Source: Patulibacter americanus DSM 16676 (GTDB lineage Bacteria > Actinomycetota > Thermoleophilia > Solirubrobacterales > Solirubrobacteraceae). Taken from it: 64,000 nt of DNA. The notes under the pieces are model-generated. The model saw only the letters and a list, made by a program, of their open reading frames with translations. It searched no databases and was not told where the DNA came from. The translations under genes were made by a program, and so were the position numbers. The stretch covers positions 203,931 through 267,930 of the forward strand of contig NZ_ATUD01000007.1 of the NCBI RefSeq assembly GCF_000420025.1, read 5' to 3'. Below are positions 8,915-18,926 of the stretch, piece after piece. Positions within the stretch are counted from its first letter, which is position 1, and each line of letters begins with the position of its first letter.

Positions 8915-9495
8915 GCCGGCTCCCCCGCGACGTCGTCGGCCGGCGGGGCCTCCGGGTAGGACGCTCCGTGATCCGGCTCGTCCTCGGCCTCCGCCGCGGC
9001 GGCCCCGGGGGCCCCGGCGCGCTCCTCCGCGGAGGCCACCAGGGCGTCGACCCGGCGGCGCAGGCCGTCGCGGTCGAGCGCCGCCAGCGCCGCGGAGAGC
9101 GTCTCGTTGCCGGCGCGCTGCTCCGCGCGGATCTCGTCCATGAACGCCTGCAGCCCCGGCCCGTCCTCGGGGGTCAGGCTCGCGGAGAAGCGCTCGAGGC
9201 CCTCGAGCTGGACGTCCGGGTCGCGGCGGGCGCCGAGCGCGTCGGCGAGCCGCTTGACGTCGCGGAGCACCGCGCGGCCCTCGTCCTTCGGGAAGCACGG
9301 CGCGTAGATCTCGAGCACCGCGCGCAGGCGGCGCGTGGCGACTCGCATGCCGTGGACGCGCTCGATGCGCTCCGTGTCGAGCACGCCTTCGGCCTGGGCG
9401 AAGAGCTCGTCGGCGCGGACGCGGACCGTCGCCGCGGCGGCACGGGCGTAGGGCGTGTCGGCGCGGAGGCCGGGGATCGGCTGAGCCTTCGCCAC
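8911..9495 (-). CDS. CHAD domain protein (first of pair)
   Basis: A 194-residue CHAD protein, paralogous to the next gene: 'IERVHGMRVATRRLRAVLEIY' matches the downstream 'VEALHDMRIAAKRLRYVLEVT'. The second half of the usual CHAD domain is short, and the C-terminal 40 residues are acidic, Ala- and Pro-rich and probably disordered. It is the first gene of the presumed CHAD-CHAD-ppk1 operon. No Shine-Dalgarno is visible before ATG 9495. Function inferred: polyphosphate binding or granule positioning, as known for stand-alone CHAD proteins. Confidence 0.8.
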   Translation of the reverse strand: MAKAQPIPGLRADTPYARAAAATVRVRADELFAQAEGVLDTERIERVHGMRVATRRLRAVLEIYAPCFPKDEGRAVLRDVKRLADALGARRDPDVQLEGLERFSASLTPEDGPGLQAFMDEIRAEQRAGNETLSAALAALDRDGLRRRVDALVASAEERAGAPGAAAAEAEDEPDHGASYPEAPPADDVAGEPA

Positions 9496-9654
9496 GGGAC
9501 CACCCTAGGTGGCCGTCCGGCGGCGGTTGCGACCGTCCCGTGAACGGCGCGGCGCGGTCATCGTCCGGCCCCCGCGCGGCGCGGTACGAATATGCACGGT
9601 CCGCTTGCCATATACGGACTGCGCGTGGCGGGCGGGCCCCGGGCGGGCGCGGCG

Positions 9655-10452
9655 CTACTCCCAGCGGAAGGTCGCCGCGGCGGCCGTCAGGGAGACGACC
9701 GCCCAGAGCCCGAGGACGATGAGGTCCTTGAAGGGCGCGACGTGGCCGTGCTGGAGGACCTCGCGCAGGCCCGTCGAGAGCGCTGCGCTCGGCAGCAGCT
9801 CGAAGGCGCCCGCGGCGGCGCCGAGCTCGGAGAGCGGGTAGACGATGCCACCGAAGACGAGCAGCACGAACCAGAGGATGTTCGCCAGCGCGAGCGTCGT
9901 CATCGCCCGCAGTGCGCCGGCGAGCAGGAACGCGAGGCCGCAGAACGCCGCGGTGCCGAAGGCGAGCAGCAGAAGCACGGAGAACGGGTCGCCCTCCGGG
10001 TTCCAGCCGAGCGCGACGCCGACCGTGACGAGCAGCACGAGCTGCAGGAGCTCGACGACGAGCACGGCGCCCGTCTTGCCCAGCAGCAGCACGGAACGGG
10101 GCAACGGCGTGGCGCCCAGGCGCTTGAGCACGCCGTACTGGCGGTCGAAGCCCGTGGCGATCGCCTGGCCCGTGAAGGCGGTCGACATGATCGCCAGCGC
10201 GAGGATGCCGGGGACGAAGAAGTCCGCGCGCTCGCCCTCGGCCGCGTCGACGGAGATGAAGGGGATGGTCGTGCAGACCACGAGCAGCCCGAGCGGGACG
10301 ATCAGGGACAGCAGGACCTGCTCGCCGTTGCGGAGCATGAGCTTGAGCTCCATCCACACCTGGGCCAGGGCCATGCGGGCGATGGGCGCGCGGCCGGGGC
10401 GCGGGGCGAACTCCCCCACGTCGGCGGCCGAGACGGGCGTGACGCGGGTCAT
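9655..10452 (-). CDS. ABC-2 type transporter permease
   Basis: A 265-residue membrane protein with about six transmembrane segments and the typical ABC-2 pattern: an N-terminal cytoplasmic stretch, a first TM helix ('LLSLIVPLGLLVVCTTIPFI'), the loop 'GFDRQYGVLKRLGATPLPR' preceding TM2-3, and a late re-entrant region 'GGIVYPLSEL'. It is coupled to the upstream ATPase by an ATGA overlap (10449-10452). Together they form a DrrAB- or NatAB-like exporter; the substrate is unknown. Confidence 0.9.
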   Translation of the reverse strand: MTRVTPVSAADVGEFAPRPGRAPIARMALAQVWMELKLMLRNGEQVLLSLIVPLGLLVVCTTIPFISVDAAEGERADFFVPGILALAIMSTAFTGQAIATGFDRQYGVLKRLGATPLPRSVLLLGKTGAVLVVELLQLVLLVTVGVALGWNPEGDPFSVLLLLAFGTAAFCGLAFLLAGALRAMTTLALANILWFVLLVFGGIVYPLSELGAAAGAFELLPSAALSTGLREVLQHGHVAPFKDLIVLGLWAVVSLTAAAATFRWE

Positions 10453-11459
10453 GCGCGCAGCTCCCTTCCGGTCAGCTCGAGGAAGACGTCCTCGAGGGTG
10501 CGCTGCTTGACCTGCAGGCCACCGAGCAGCACGTCGTGGGCGGCGCACCAGGCCGCGACGGCCGCGACCAGCGCGGGGCTGACCGGCCCGACGACGAGGT
10601 AGGTCCCGGGGGCCGGCTCGCTCACGCGGCAGTCCTCGGGCAGGCTTGCGCCGAGCGCGACGACGTCGAGGCCGGGGGGCGCCTGGAAGCGCACCTCGCG
10701 CTCCGCGGCGCCGCGGATCAGCTCGTCGGCGGTGCCCCGGGCGATGACCTGGCCGTGGTCGACGATGACGACGTCGTCGGCGAGGCGCTCGGCCTCCTCC
10801 ATGTCGTGCGTCGTCAGCACGACGGAGACGCCGTCGCGGCGCAGGGCCTCGACGATCCGCCAGGTCTCGTGCCGGGCCTGCGGGTCGAGGCCGACGGTCG
10901 GCTCGTCGAGGAAGACCATCTCGGGCCGGCCGACGAGGGCCATCGCGAGCGAGAGCCGCTGCTGCTGGCCACCGGAGAGCCGCCGGTACGGCGTGTTGCG
11001 GACGGGCGTGAGGCCGAGGCGGTCGAGCAGCTCGTCCGGGTCGAGCGGGTCGGCGGCGTAGGCCGCGACGAGCCGCAGCATCTCGCCGCACCGGGCCGCC
11101 TGGTAGACGCCGCCGTTCTGCAGCATCACGCCGATGCGTGGACGCAGCGCGGCGTTGTCGTCGCGCGGGTCGAGTCCGAGGACGCGCACGGTGCCGGCGT
11201 CCGGGCGCCGGAAGCCGATGCACGTCTCGATCGTGGTCGTCTTGCCCGCGCCGTTCGGCCCGAGCAGCGCGAGGACCCGTGCGCGCTCGAGGCGCAGCGA
11301 GACGCCGCCGACCGCCGTGCGGTCGCCGTAGCGCTTCACGAGCCCGTCGATGACGAGGGCCGGGGCGGCGCCGGGGTCACCGGGGGTCGCGGGCGCCTCG
11401 GGGGGCATCGCGACGTCGGCGGCTCGGGGGGCGTGGAGCGTGGGGCGCAACCCGACCAT
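10449..11459 (-). CDS. ABC transporter ATP-binding protein
   Basis: A 336-residue ATPase. Walker A 'GPNGAGKTTT', Q-loop 'MLQNGG', signature 'LSGGQQQR', Walker B 'MVFLDEP' and H-loop 'TTHDMEEAE' are all present. After the NBD (about residues 35-240) there is a C-terminal regulatory domain ending 'TLEDVFLELTGREL', a motif common in the ATPases of drug or lipid ABC-2 exporters. An internal ATG at 11408 is an alternative start that would remove a non-conserved 17-residue leader. It overlaps the permease gene by 4 bp. Confidence 0.9.
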   Translation of the reverse strand: MVGLRPTLHAPRAADVAMPPEAPATPGDPGAAPALVIDGLVKRYGDRTAVGGVSLRLERARVLALLGPNGAGKTTTIETCIGFRRPDAGTVRVLGLDPRDDNAALRPRIGVMLQNGGVYQAARCGEMLRLVAAYAADPLDPDELLDRLGLTPVRNTPYRRLSGGQQQRLSLAMALVGRPEMVFLDEPTVGLDPQARHETWRIVEALRRDGVSVVLTTHDMEEAERLADDVVIVDHGQVIARGTADELIRGAAEREVRFQAPPGLDVVALGASLPEDCRVSEPAPGTYLVVGPVSPALVAAVAAWCAAHDVLLGGLQVKQRTLEDVFLELTGRELRA

Positions 11460-11580
11460 GATGCCCGATCGCCCCGGGGGGACGGGTCGCGGGGCGGGCG
11501 GGCGCTCGCCTGGCGGCGGGCCGCCGTACGCGCCGGCCGCGCGACGCGAACGCCGGCGGCGCCGGACGTGGGCGTGCGTC

Positions 11581-12195
11581 TCAGAAGGCGTCGGCCACGA
11601 ACGCCGCGGGCGGTTCGCCCTCGACGCTGATCGCGCCCTCGAACTCGGCGCGCAGGTCCGAGGTCTCCCATTCCTCGCGCAGCAGGCCGAAGATGTTGAC
11701 GTCGAGGAAGGCGTCCCCGTGGCGGTGGTAGCCGCGAAGCACGCCCTCGTGGCGCAGCCCGACGCCCTGAAGCGCCCGCGTGGAGCGCTCGTTCTTCGGG
11801 TTGGAGTACGAGCCGAAGCGCTGCATGCCCAGGAGCTCGAAGGCGAGGTGCTGCAGCAGGGCCTTCGACTCGCGGTTGGCGCCCGTGCCCCAGAACGCGC
11901 GGCCGAACCACGTGCCGCAGACGCAGCGCCGGTCGCGCAGCGCGAACTCGTAGAGCCCGGTGATCCCCGCGGGCCCCTGCTCGTGGTGGACGGCGAGCAG
12001 GTCGAGCTTGATCCCCCGGCGGCGCTCCTCCGCCAGGCCCGAGAGGAACCGGCGCGGCTGGGCGATGTCGGTGTAGGGGCCCCAGGAGAACCAGCGGGTG
12101 ACGTCCGGGTCGGACGCCAGCCCCAGGAGCGCCTCGGCGTCGTCCTCCGTCGGGATCCGCAGGGAGAGGGTCGGGCCGCGCAGCGCGAAGGACAT
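11581..12195 (-). CDS. GNAT acetyltransferase, RimJ/RimL type
   Basis: A 204-residue single-domain GNAT: N-terminal 'LRIPTEDDAEALLGLASDPDV', the central acceptor segment, 'FWGTGANRESKALL' as the acetyl-CoA loop, and 'SYSNPKNERSTRALQGVGLRHEG' as the C-terminal block shared with RimJ/RimL N-alpha-acetyltransferases. Substrate unknown. TAGGGT lies 9 nt before ATG 12195, and its TAG is also the stop codon of the upstream gene, so this gene can be transcribed separately from the kdp operon that precedes it. Confidence 0.8.
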   Translation of the reverse strand: MSFALRGPTLSLRIPTEDDAEALLGLASDPDVTRWFSWGPYTDIAQPRRFLSGLAEERRRGIKLDLLAVHHEQGPAGITGLYEFALRDRRCVCGTWFGRAFWGTGANRESKALLQHLAFELLGMQRFGSYSNPKNERSTRALQGVGLRHEGVLRGYHRHGDAFLDVNIFGLLREEWETSDLRAEFEGAISVEGEPPAAFVADAF

Positions 12196-12207
12196 CGGCG
12201 CCCGACC

Positions 12208-12906
12208 CTACCGGTGGGCCGCCGGTGCGGCTCGGGTCGCCGGAACGGCCGGGGTCGCAGCCGCGGTCCCGGTCCCCGATGTGGCCGCGCTCGCCGATAC
12301 GGCCGCGGCCGCCGGCGCCCCCGGGCCCGCCCGCAGGACGAGCACCTCGCCCTCGACGTGGGCGAGGATCCACGCGACGTCGTCGGCGCCGAAGCCGCCC
12401 TCCCCCGCGTCGGACGCCGGGACGACGAGGCGATCGAAGCGCTCCTGCTCCACGAGCCGCCGGACGGCGTGGCGGCGCGTGCGGCCCTGCACGACGCGCC
12501 CGTCGACGAGGACCCCGGCGCGGGTGAGCCGCCGCTCCACCGCCTCGAGCAGGTCGAGCGCGGCCGAGCCGGCCTCCTGCAGCGGGCAGTCCAGCGGCAG
12601 GCCGTAGGGCGTCGGCAACAGCACCGCGGGGACGACCACGGCGCGGTCGGCGCGGCCCAGGCGGGCGGCCGCGTCGATCGCGGCGCACGGCAGCTCGTCG
12701 CCGGTGAGCGCCACGAGAATGCGCCCCGGCGGCGTGGCGTCGCGGGCGCGCCGGCGGGCCGCGCGGCCGAGCACGAGCGCGCCGCCGACGGCCACGCCCA
12801 CCACGAGGGTCAGGAGGGTCAGCGCGACGTCGGCGGCGTGCGGGAGGGAGAAGACGGCGGGGCCGGGCACGAGGGCGGAGGGCGGCAGGAGGGCGGTCGG
12901 GACCAC
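12208..12906 (-). CDS. Membrane-anchored universal-stress-like protein
   Basis: A 232-residue protein with one strong transmembrane segment (about residues 28-46, 'LTLLTLVVGVAVGGALVLG'), an Arg-rich stop-transfer patch, and then a soluble alpha/beta domain resembling universal stress proteins ('ILVALTGDEL', 'AVVVPAVLLP', 'FDRLVVPASDAG', 'EGEVLVLRAGP'). The last 35 residues are Ala/Thr-rich. It begins with GTG 7 bp after the truncated kdpD, so it is probably the last kdp operon gene. KdpD itself carries a USP domain, so this may be an extra sensing or adaptor module; that is inference. I know no named family for it. Confidence 0.6.
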   Translation of the reverse strand: MVPTALLPPSALVPGPAVFSLPHAADVALTLLTLVVGVAVGGALVLGRAARRRARDATPPGRILVALTGDELPCAAIDAAARLGRADRAVVVPAVLLPTPYGLPLDCPLQEAGSAALDLLEAVERRLTRAGVLVDGRVVQGRTRRHAVRRLVEQERFDRLVVPASDAGEGGFGADDVAWILAHVEGEVLVLRAGPGAPAAAAVSASAATSGTGTAAATPAVPATRAAPAAHR

Positions 12907-12913
12907 GGGCGGC

Positions 12914-14128
12914 TCAGCGCTCCGGGTGGTGGTCGGGGCGGTCGCGGCGGTCGCTCACCACGCGGACGTCGACGCCCGGCAGCCGGCGCCAGAGCCGGAC
13001 GGGCAGCAGGTCGCGCCCGCGGCCGGGCAGCCGGTCGAGCCCGCGCGGCGGCTGGGGCACGCCGACGAAGAGGTACGTCGAGCCGCGCTCGCGGGCGACC
13101 CGGGCGGCGGCCACGTCGACCTCGTCGTCCTCGACCACGATCAGCTCGGCGCCGAGCAGCGCCGTCAGGCCGCGGAGCCCGTCCAGGCGCTCCTCCTGCA
13201 GGGCGGTGGGCGGCCGGCCGGGACGCCGCACGTGGAGCACGTCGATCTCGGCGCGCAGCCGGCGGGCCGAGCGCCAGGCGCGGCGCAGTACGCGCTGGCC
13301 GCTGGCGTTGGCGGAGACGAGGACGAGGATCCGCTCGCGCACGGCGTCGGCGACGTCCTCCCCCATGCGCGTGCCCTCGCCCCGGTGCGCGCTACGCCCG
13401 TCGGCCTGACGGGCCGGTGGCGGGTGGGTACCGCGCGCGGGCTTGGCGGAGAGCCGGCGGGCGCCGACCTCTTCCGCCGCCTGCAGGAGCGCCGTCTCGC
13501 GCAGCGCCGTCAGCTGCTCGATGCGGAAGAAGTTGTTCAGCGCCGCCGAGATGCGCTCGGCGGGGTAGATCTGGCCGTCGCGCAGGCGCTGCAGCAGCGC
13601 CTCGGGCGGGAGGTCGATCACGACGACGTCCTCCGCCGCCACGAGCACGCCGTCGGGCACGGTCTCGCGCACGCGGACCCCGGTGAGCTCGGCGACCCGG
13701 TCGTTCAGCGACTCGAGGTGCTGCACGTTGACCGTCGAGATCACGTCGATGCCCGCCGCCAGCGCGACGTCGACGTCCTGCCAGCGCTTCGCGCGGGCGC
13801 TGCCCGCGGCGTTCGTGTGGGCGAGCTCGTCGACGAGCGCGAGCAGCGGGCCCGTCCGGCCGGGCGGCGTCGCGGTGGCCCGGGCCAGCAGGCCGTCGAG
13901 GTCGAGCTCGCCCTGCACGATCCCGCGGTACTCCACGGAGCGCCGAGGCAGGACCTCGAGCCCCTCGACCTGGGCGGCGGTGTCGGCGCGGCCGTGGGTC
14001 TCGACGACCGCGACGACAGCGTCGCGGCCGGCGTCCCGTGCGCGGCGCAGGTCCTGGAGGGCGCGGAAGGTCTTCCCCACCCCCGGGGCCATGCCGAGCA
14101 GCACGGTGTGCCGGCCGCGGTCGCTCAC
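12914..14128 (-). CDS. kdpD: KdpD N-terminal half (KdpD + USP domains, no kinase)
   Basis: A 404-residue protein equal to the cytoplasmic input half of KdpD. Visible: Walker A '[10 protein letters not shown]' near the N-terminus, 'LVDELAHTN', '[20 protein letters not shown]', 'QHLESLND', and a USP domain from about residue 265 ('[19 protein letters not shown]'). The DUF4118 membrane domain, histidine box and ATPase domain of full KdpD are absent; the frame simply ends in a TGA. ATGA overlap with kdpB (14125-14128) shows operon coupling. The missing half is matched by a kinase at 25925-27433. This is a domain-boundary split rather than an obvious frameshift. Confidence 0.85.
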   Translation of the reverse strand: MSDRGRHTVLLGMAPGVGKTFRALQDLRRARDAGRDAVVAVVETHGRADTAAQVEGLEVLPRRSVEYRGIVQGELDLDGLLARATATPPGRTGPLLALVDELAHTNAAGSARAKRWQDVDVALAAGIDVISTVNVQHLESLNDRVAELTGVRVRETVPDGVLVAAEDVVVIDLPPEALLQRLRDGQIYPAERISAALNNFFRIEQLTALRETALLQAAEEVGARRLSAKPARGTHPPPARQADGRSAHRGEGTRMGEDVADAVRERILVLVSANASGQRVLRRAWRSARRLRAEIDVLHVRRPGRPPTALQEERLDGLRGLTALLGAELIVVEDDEVDVAAARVARERGSTYLFVGVPQPPRGLDRLPGRGRDLLPVRLWRRLPGVDVRVVSDRRDRPDHHPER

Positions 14129-16314
14129 GCGCCGAGCACCCCGTGGACGACGAGGTCGATGGCCTTGATGCCGACGAACGGGGCGACGATGCCGCCGAGG
14201 CCGTAGACCAGCATGTTGCGCCGCAGGAGCGCGTTGGCGCCGAGGGGCCGGTAGCGCACGCCGCGCAGCGCGATCGGGACCAGCAGCGGGATCACGATCG
14301 CGTTGAACACGATCGCCGAGATGATCGCCGACTCCGGGGTGCCGAGGTCCATGAGGTTGAGCCTGGCGAGCGGCCCCTCGGCGGCGCCAACGGCCGACGA
14401 CGCCAGGGGGGCGGGGTCGGTGGGGTGGGTGGTGGACCAGGTCCCGGCGAAGATCGCCGGGAGGATCGCGAAGTACTTCGCGATGTCGTTGGCGATGGAG
14501 AACGTGGTCAGCGCGCCGCGGGTGATGAGCAGCTGCTTGCCGACCTCGACGATCTCGATGAGCTTCGTCGGGTCAGAGTCGAGGTCGACCATGTTCCCGG
14601 CCTCGCGGGCCGCCTGGGTGCCCGTGTTCATCGCCACGCCGACGTCGGCCTGCGCGAGCGCCGGGGCGTCGTTCGTGCCGTCCCCGGTCATCGCGACGAG
14701 CCGTCCTCCCTCCTGCTGCTCCTTGATGAGCGCGAGCTTGCGCTCCGGGGTCGCCTCGGCCAGCACGTCGTCGACGCCGGCCTCCTCGCCGATCTTCGCG
14801 GCCGTCAGGCGGTTGTCGCCCGTGACCATGATCGTGCGGATGCCCATGGCGCGCAGGCGGTCGAAGCGCTCCCGCATCCCCGGCTTGACGACGTCCTTGA
14901 GGTAGACGACGCCCAGCACCCGACCGCCGTCGGCGACGGCCAGCGGCGTGCCGCCCTCCCCCGCGACGTGGTCCAGCGCCGCGCGGAGGCCCTCGGGCAC
15001 GCCCCCGGAGCCGGACTCCTCGACCCAGCGGATGACCGCGTCGCCCGCGCCCTTGCGGACGGAGCGCACGGCGCCCTGCAGGTCCTCGACGTCGACGCCG
15101 CTCATGCGGGTCTGCGCGGTGAACGGCACGAACTCGAGGTGTCCGCCGCGGGTCGCGTCGTCGGGATCGAACGCGAAGGACTCGCGGGCGAGCGTGACGA
15201 TGGAGCGGCCCTCCGGCGTCTCGTCGGCGACGGAGGCCAGCGCCGCGACGTGCGCCAGCTCCTCCTCGCCCACGCCGGGCATCGGCAGGAACGCCGCCGC
15301 CTGGCGGTTGCCGAGGGTGATCGTGCCCGTCTTGTCGAGCAGGAGCACGTCGACGTCGCCCGAGGCCTCGACCGCGCGGCCGGAGAGCGCGAGGACGTTG
15401 CGGCGGACGAGCCGGTCCATGCCGGCGATGCCGATGGCGGAGAGCAGCGCGCCGATCGTCGTCGGGATGAGCGCGACGAGCAGCGCGATCAGGGTCGTGG
15501 TCGACACCGTCGAGCCGGCGAAGTCGACGAAGGGTCGCAGGGTGACGGTCACGACGAGGAAGACGATGGAGAGGCCGGCGAGCAGGATGCCGAGGGCCAC
15601 CTCGTTCGGCGTCTTGCGCCGCGCGGCGCCCTCGACCAGGGCGATCATGCGGTCGAGGAACGAGCCGCCGGGCTCCTGCGTGATCTCCACGAGGATCCGG
15701 TCGGAGAGCACCCGCGTGCCGCCCGTGACCGCGCTGCGGTCGCCGCCGGCCTCGCGGATGACGGGCGCGGACTCGCCGGTGATCGCGGACTCGTCGACGG
15801 AGGCGATGCCCTCGACGACGGTGCCGTCGCCCGGGATGACCTCGCCCGCGTCGACGACCACCACGTCGCCGGGGCGCAGGTCGCCGGCGGCCTTCTCGCC
15901 GCCGTCCTTCAGCCGCGCGGTCGTCTCCGTCCGCATGGCCCGCAGCGCGTCGGCCTGCGCCTTGCCGCGGCCCTCGGCCAGCGCCTCGGCGACGTTGGCG
16001 AAGACGACGGTGAGCCAGAGCCACAGGGCGACGACGAAGGCGAACCAGGCGGGCTGACCTCCGTTCCCGCCTCCCGCCCCCAACGCCCCGTCGTTCGCGG
16101 ACAGCCCGGTGGCCTGGGCGATCCAGATGCCCGTCGTGACGACGGCGCCGAGCTCGACGACGAACATCACGGGGTTGCGCACCTGCACGCGCGGGTCGAG
16201 CTTGACCAGGCTCTGCACGAGCGCGGGCCGCAGGATCTCCGGGTCCAGCAGGCGGGCCTCGCTGCGGCGGCGGCCCTCGGGCGCCGCGGTCGCGGTGTCG
16301 GGTCCTTCGGTCAT
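14125..16314 (-). CDS. kdpB: Potassium-transporting P-type ATPase subunit B
   Basis: A 729-residue ATP-hydrolysing subunit of the KdpFABC potassium pump in the plasma membrane. P-type motifs are intact: 'TGES' actuator loop, 'DKTGT' phosphorylation site, 'MVTGDN' and '[11 protein letters not shown]' hinge. The N-terminus is about 45 residues longer than in E. coli KdpB, with a disordered start. ATG 16314 overlaps the kdpC stop by 4 bp, and the kdpB stop overlaps the kdpD start by 4 bp. Unusually, kdpB follows kdpC instead of preceding it. Confidence 0.95.
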   Translation of the reverse strand: MTEGPDTATAAPEGRRRSEARLLDPEILRPALVQSLVKLDPRVQVRNPVMFVVELGAVVTTGIWIAQATGLSANDGALGAGGGNGGQPAWFAFVVALWLWLTVVFANVAEALAEGRGKAQADALRAMRTETTARLKDGGEKAAGDLRPGDVVVVDAGEVIPGDGTVVEGIASVDESAITGESAPVIREAGGDRSAVTGGTRVLSDRILVEITQEPGGSFLDRMIALVEGAARRKTPNEVALGILLAGLSIVFLVVTVTLRPFVDFAGSTVSTTTLIALLVALIPTTIGALLSAIGIAGMDRLVRRNVLALSGRAVEASGDVDVLLLDKTGTITLGNRQAAAFLPMPGVGEEELAHVAALASVADETPEGRSIVTLARESFAFDPDDATRGGHLEFVPFTAQTRMSGVDVEDLQGAVRSVRKGAGDAVIRWVEESGSGGVPEGLRAALDHVAGEGGTPLAVADGGRVLGVVYLKDVVKPGMRERFDRLRAMGIRTIMVTGDNRLTAAKIGEEAGVDDVLAEATPERKLALIKEQQEGGRLVAMTGDGTNDAPALAQADVGVAMNTGTQAAREAGNMVDLDSDPTKLIEIVEVGKQLLITRGALTTFSIANDIAKYFAILPAIFAGTWSTTHPTDPAPLASSAVGAAEGPLARLNLMDLGTPESAIISAIVFNAIVIPLLVPIALRGVRYRPLGANALLRRNMLVYGLGGIVAPFVGIKAIDLVVHGVLGA

Positions 16315-17039
16315 CGTGCGCCGCCGGTGGTCGTCGTGGTGGAGGAGGTCGTGGGGCCCGTCGCGGCGGACGGGGCGGCCGCGGTGGGCCGGCCGGCGCT
16401 GAGCGCGTCGAGGGCGAGGTTGAGCCGCAGGACGTGCACGCCCGGCTCGCCGAGCACGCCCAGCGCGCGCCCGTCCGTGGCGTCGTCGACCGCGTCGAGC
16501 ACGCGCGGGAGCGGCAGGCGCCGCAGCGCCGCGATCCGGCGCGCCTGGATCCGGGCGTTGGCGACGGAGACGTGCGGGTCGACGCCCGAGGCGGAGTCCG
16601 TCACCGCGTCGACGGGGACCCGCGCGGCGGTCAGCCCGGGGTCGTACGGGCGCTCGAGAGCGAGGTAGGCCCGCAGGTTCGCGGCGAGCGCGTCCCTCGT
16701 GTCGGTCGCGTTCGGGCCGCGGTTGGAGAAGGCCGTGGCGTTCGGGGCGTAGCCCGTGACGGACGGGCGGCTCTGCACGTACCGCGGGTCGGCCTCGAGG
16801 ACCGGCTCGCCGTCGGCGTCGACCTGCGGGCGGCCGTCGGGGCTCGTGACCGGCCGGCGGAAGTCCTGGCCGATCGGCTCGGAGCCGACGGCGGTGCCGC
16901 CGCGACGGACGATCGAGCCGTCGGCGCGGCCGCCCATCGTCACCTGGCTGACGCCGGTGACCGCGAGGGGGTAGAGCACGCCGAGCAGGACCGTGAGGGC
17001 CACGACGGCGAGGAGGGAGGTGATGACGTCCTTGCGCAT
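16311..17039 (-). CDS. kdpC: Potassium-transporting ATPase subunit C
   Basis: A 242-residue KdpC, the periplasmic-facing single-pass subunit that stabilises the pump. It has an N-terminal transmembrane helix ('[19 protein letters not shown]'), the 'GQDFRRP' and '[10 protein letters not shown]' segments, and the signature '[15 protein letters not shown]'. A Ser/Thr-rich C-terminal tail of about 35 residues extends beyond the usual family length. I chose ATG 17039 rather than GTG 17048 because family members start directly before the helix. The gene lies between kdpA and kdpB, giving F-A-C-B order. Confidence 0.92.
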   Translation of the reverse strand: MRKDVITSLLAVVALTVLLGVLYPLAVTGVSQVTMGGRADGSIVRRGGTAVGSEPIGQDFRRPVTSPDGRPQVDADGEPVLEADPRYVQSRPSVTGYAPNATAFSNRGPNATDTRDALAANLRAYLALERPYDPGLTAARVPVDAVTDSASGVDPHVSVANARIQARRIAALRRLPLPRVLDAVDDATDGRALGVLGEPGVHVLRLNLALDALSAGRPTAAAPSAATGPTTSSTTTTTGGAR

Positions 17040-17054
17040 GGGGTGCACCGAGGC

Positions 17055-18836
17055 CTAGTAGAGGTGGCCGGTCAGGCTCTGGACGACGGGGCCCAGGAGG
17101 AAGGCCGGGAAGAACGTGAGGGCGCCGACGAGGACGATCACGCCGATCAGCAGGACCACGAAGGTCGGGCTGTCGGTGCGCAGGGTCCCGGGGCCCGTGG
17201 GCGCGGGCCGCTTCCGCGCCAGGGAGCCGGCGAGCGCGAGCACCACGAGGATCGGGAAGAACCGGACGACGAGCATCGCCACGCCACCGAGGAGGTCGGC
17301 GAAGGTGATGCCGAACGCCCCGTCGTTGTTCCCGTTCGGCTGGACGAAGCCCGTGTAGCCCGCGAACGCCGAGCCGTTGTTGTTGCCCTGCGAGAGGGAG
17401 GCGTAGAGGGCCTCGGAGAAGCCCTGCGGCCCGCCGGCGGCGTTCGACACCTTCCCGTGATCGGTGCCGACGGCCAGGGCGGTCATCGTGAGCACCGTCA
17501 GCGGCATGTAGAGCGCGCCGAGCATCGCGAGCTTGATCTCGCGCGCCTCGATCTTCTTGCCGTGCAGCTCCGGCGTGCGGCCGACCATCAGGCCGCCGAC
17601 GAAGACGGCGAGGACGACGAAGAGCAACATGCCGTAGAGCCCGGAGCCGACGCCGCCGAAGATGACCTCGGACGAGCCCATGCCGGTCATCGGCACGAGC
17701 CCGCCGAGCCCGGTCAGCGACTCCATCGCGGAGTTCACGGCGCCCGTCGAGGTGACGGTCGTGACGGTGTTGAAGAGCGCGGAGCCCGAGATGCCGAAGC
17801 GCTGCTCCTTGCCGACGAGGTTGCCCCCGGTCGAGCCGTCGAAGGACGCGGTGGCCAGGCCCGCGGCGTGCTGGGCCGGCGAACCGTGCTGCTCGGCCAG
17901 GCTGAGGACGACCGCGAGGGCGACGAACATCACGGCCATCGCGCCGAAGATCGCCCAGCCCTGGCGGCGGTTGCCGACCATGCGGCCGTACGTGGCGGTC
18001 AGCGCGGCGGGGATCGCCAGCACGAGCACCATGGAGAGGAAGTTCGAGAACGCCGTCGGGTTCTCGAACGGCATCGCCGAGTTGACGTTGAAGTAGCCGC
18101 CGCCGTTCGTCCCGAGCAGCTTGATGGCCTCCTGCGAGGCGACGGGGCCGCGGACCAGCGTCTGCGTGCCGCCGGCGAGCGTGTTCAGCGTGGTCTCGCC
18201 GCCCAGCGTCTGCAGCGCGCCCTGGCTCACGAAGACGAGCGCGCCGAGGAACGAGATGGGCAGGAGCACGTAGAGGACGGCCCGCACGAGGTCGACCCAG
18301 AAGTTGCCCAGCGACCCGAACCGGCGCGAGGACGGGTCGCCGCCGCGGGCCGCGATGCCGCGGACGACCGCGATCAGGACGACGATGCCGACGGCGGCGG
18401 AGACGAAGTTCTGGACCGCCAGGCCCGTCATCTGCGAGACGGAGCTCAGCGTCGTCTCGCCCCCGTAGTACTGCCAGTTCGTGTTCGTGACGAAGGAGGA
18501 GGCGGTGTTGAAGGTCACGTCCCACGGCATCGCGCCCATGTCCTTCGGGGCGCCCGGCAGGACGCTCTGCAGGCGCAGGAGCGCGTAGAGCACGAGCCAG
18601 GAGGCGAAGGAGAAGAGCAGGACGGAACGGCCGTAGGCCTTCCAGTCCTGGCCGACGGGACCGTCTTCGTCCCGCCGGACGCGCATGGCGCGCAGCAGGA
18701 GCCGCTCGACGGGACCGAGGAGCGGGCTCAGCAGCACCCGCTCGCCCGCGAACACGCGGGCCATGTAGCCGCCGAGGAGCGGCGTGAGCGCGACGACGAC
18801 CGCCACGAGCAGCGCGAGCTGCAACCAGCCGGACAC
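17055..18836 (-). CDS. kdpA: Potassium-transporting ATPase subunit A
   Basis: A 593-residue polytopic K+-channel-like subunit. All four selectivity-filter loops are visible: 'TNTNWQYY', '[10 protein letters not shown]', '[12 protein letters not shown]' and '[10 protein letters not shown]'. '[13 protein letters not shown]' and a final transmembrane region complete the family pattern. The start is GTG 18836, directly abutting the TAG stop of kdpF, so translation is probably coupled. Confidence 0.96.
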   Translation of the reverse strand: MSGWLQLALLVAVVVALTPLLGGYMARVFAGERVLLSPLLGPVERLLLRAMRVRRDEDGPVGQDWKAYGRSVLLFSFASWLVLYALLRLQSVLPGAPKDMGAMPWDVTFNTASSFVTNTNWQYYGGETTLSSVSQMTGLAVQNFVSAAVGIVVLIAVVRGIAARGGDPSSRRFGSLGNFWVDLVRAVLYVLLPISFLGALVFVSQGALQTLGGETTLNTLAGGTQTLVRGPVASQEAIKLLGTNGGGYFNVNSAMPFENPTAFSNFLSMVLVLAIPAALTATYGRMVGNRRQGWAIFGAMAVMFVALAVVLSLAEQHGSPAQHAAGLATASFDGSTGGNLVGKEQRFGISGSALFNTVTTVTSTGAVNSAMESLTGLGGLVPMTGMGSSEVIFGGVGSGLYGMLLFVVLAVFVGGLMVGRTPELHGKKIEAREIKLAMLGALYMPLTVLTMTALAVGTDHGKVSNAAGGPQGFSEALYASLSQGNNNGSAFAGYTGFVQPNGNNDGAFGITFADLLGGVAMLVVRFFPILVVLALAGSLARKRPAPTGPGTLRTDSPTFVVLLIGVIVLVGALTFFPAFLLGPVVQSLTGHLY

Positions 18837-18926
18837 CTAGAGCTCCTCACCGCGCAGCAGCGCGTAGAACAGGTAGGCCGCGACGAGCAGCGCCGCGGCG
18901 AGACTGGGGACGACGGACCCGCTCAT
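18837..18926 (-). CDS. kdpF: Potassium-transporting ATPase small subunit F
   Basis: A 29-residue single-span peptide with the KdpF pattern: a hydrophobic helix ending '[12 protein letters not shown]'. KdpF stabilises the KdpABC complex in the membrane. ATG 18926 overlaps the stop of the preceding 26-residue ORF (ATGA), and the kdpF stop abuts the kdpA GTG. Confidence 0.9.
   Translation of the reverse strand: MSGSVVPSLAAALLVAAYLFYALLRGEEL

Noticed and set aside
12914..14128. kdpD truncated by a frameshift
   Set aside because: The sequence after the stop encodes an unrelated USP-like membrane protein, with no trace of DUF4118 or kinase motifs in any frame, so this is a clean domain split rather than a frameshift.
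14125..18525. A 1466-codon open frame spanning kdpB and beyond
   Set aside because: Only its last 729 codons (kdpB) are protein-like. The earlier part lies in the wrong frame across kdpC and kdpA and is Arg/Pro-rich, a normal effect of 74% GC.
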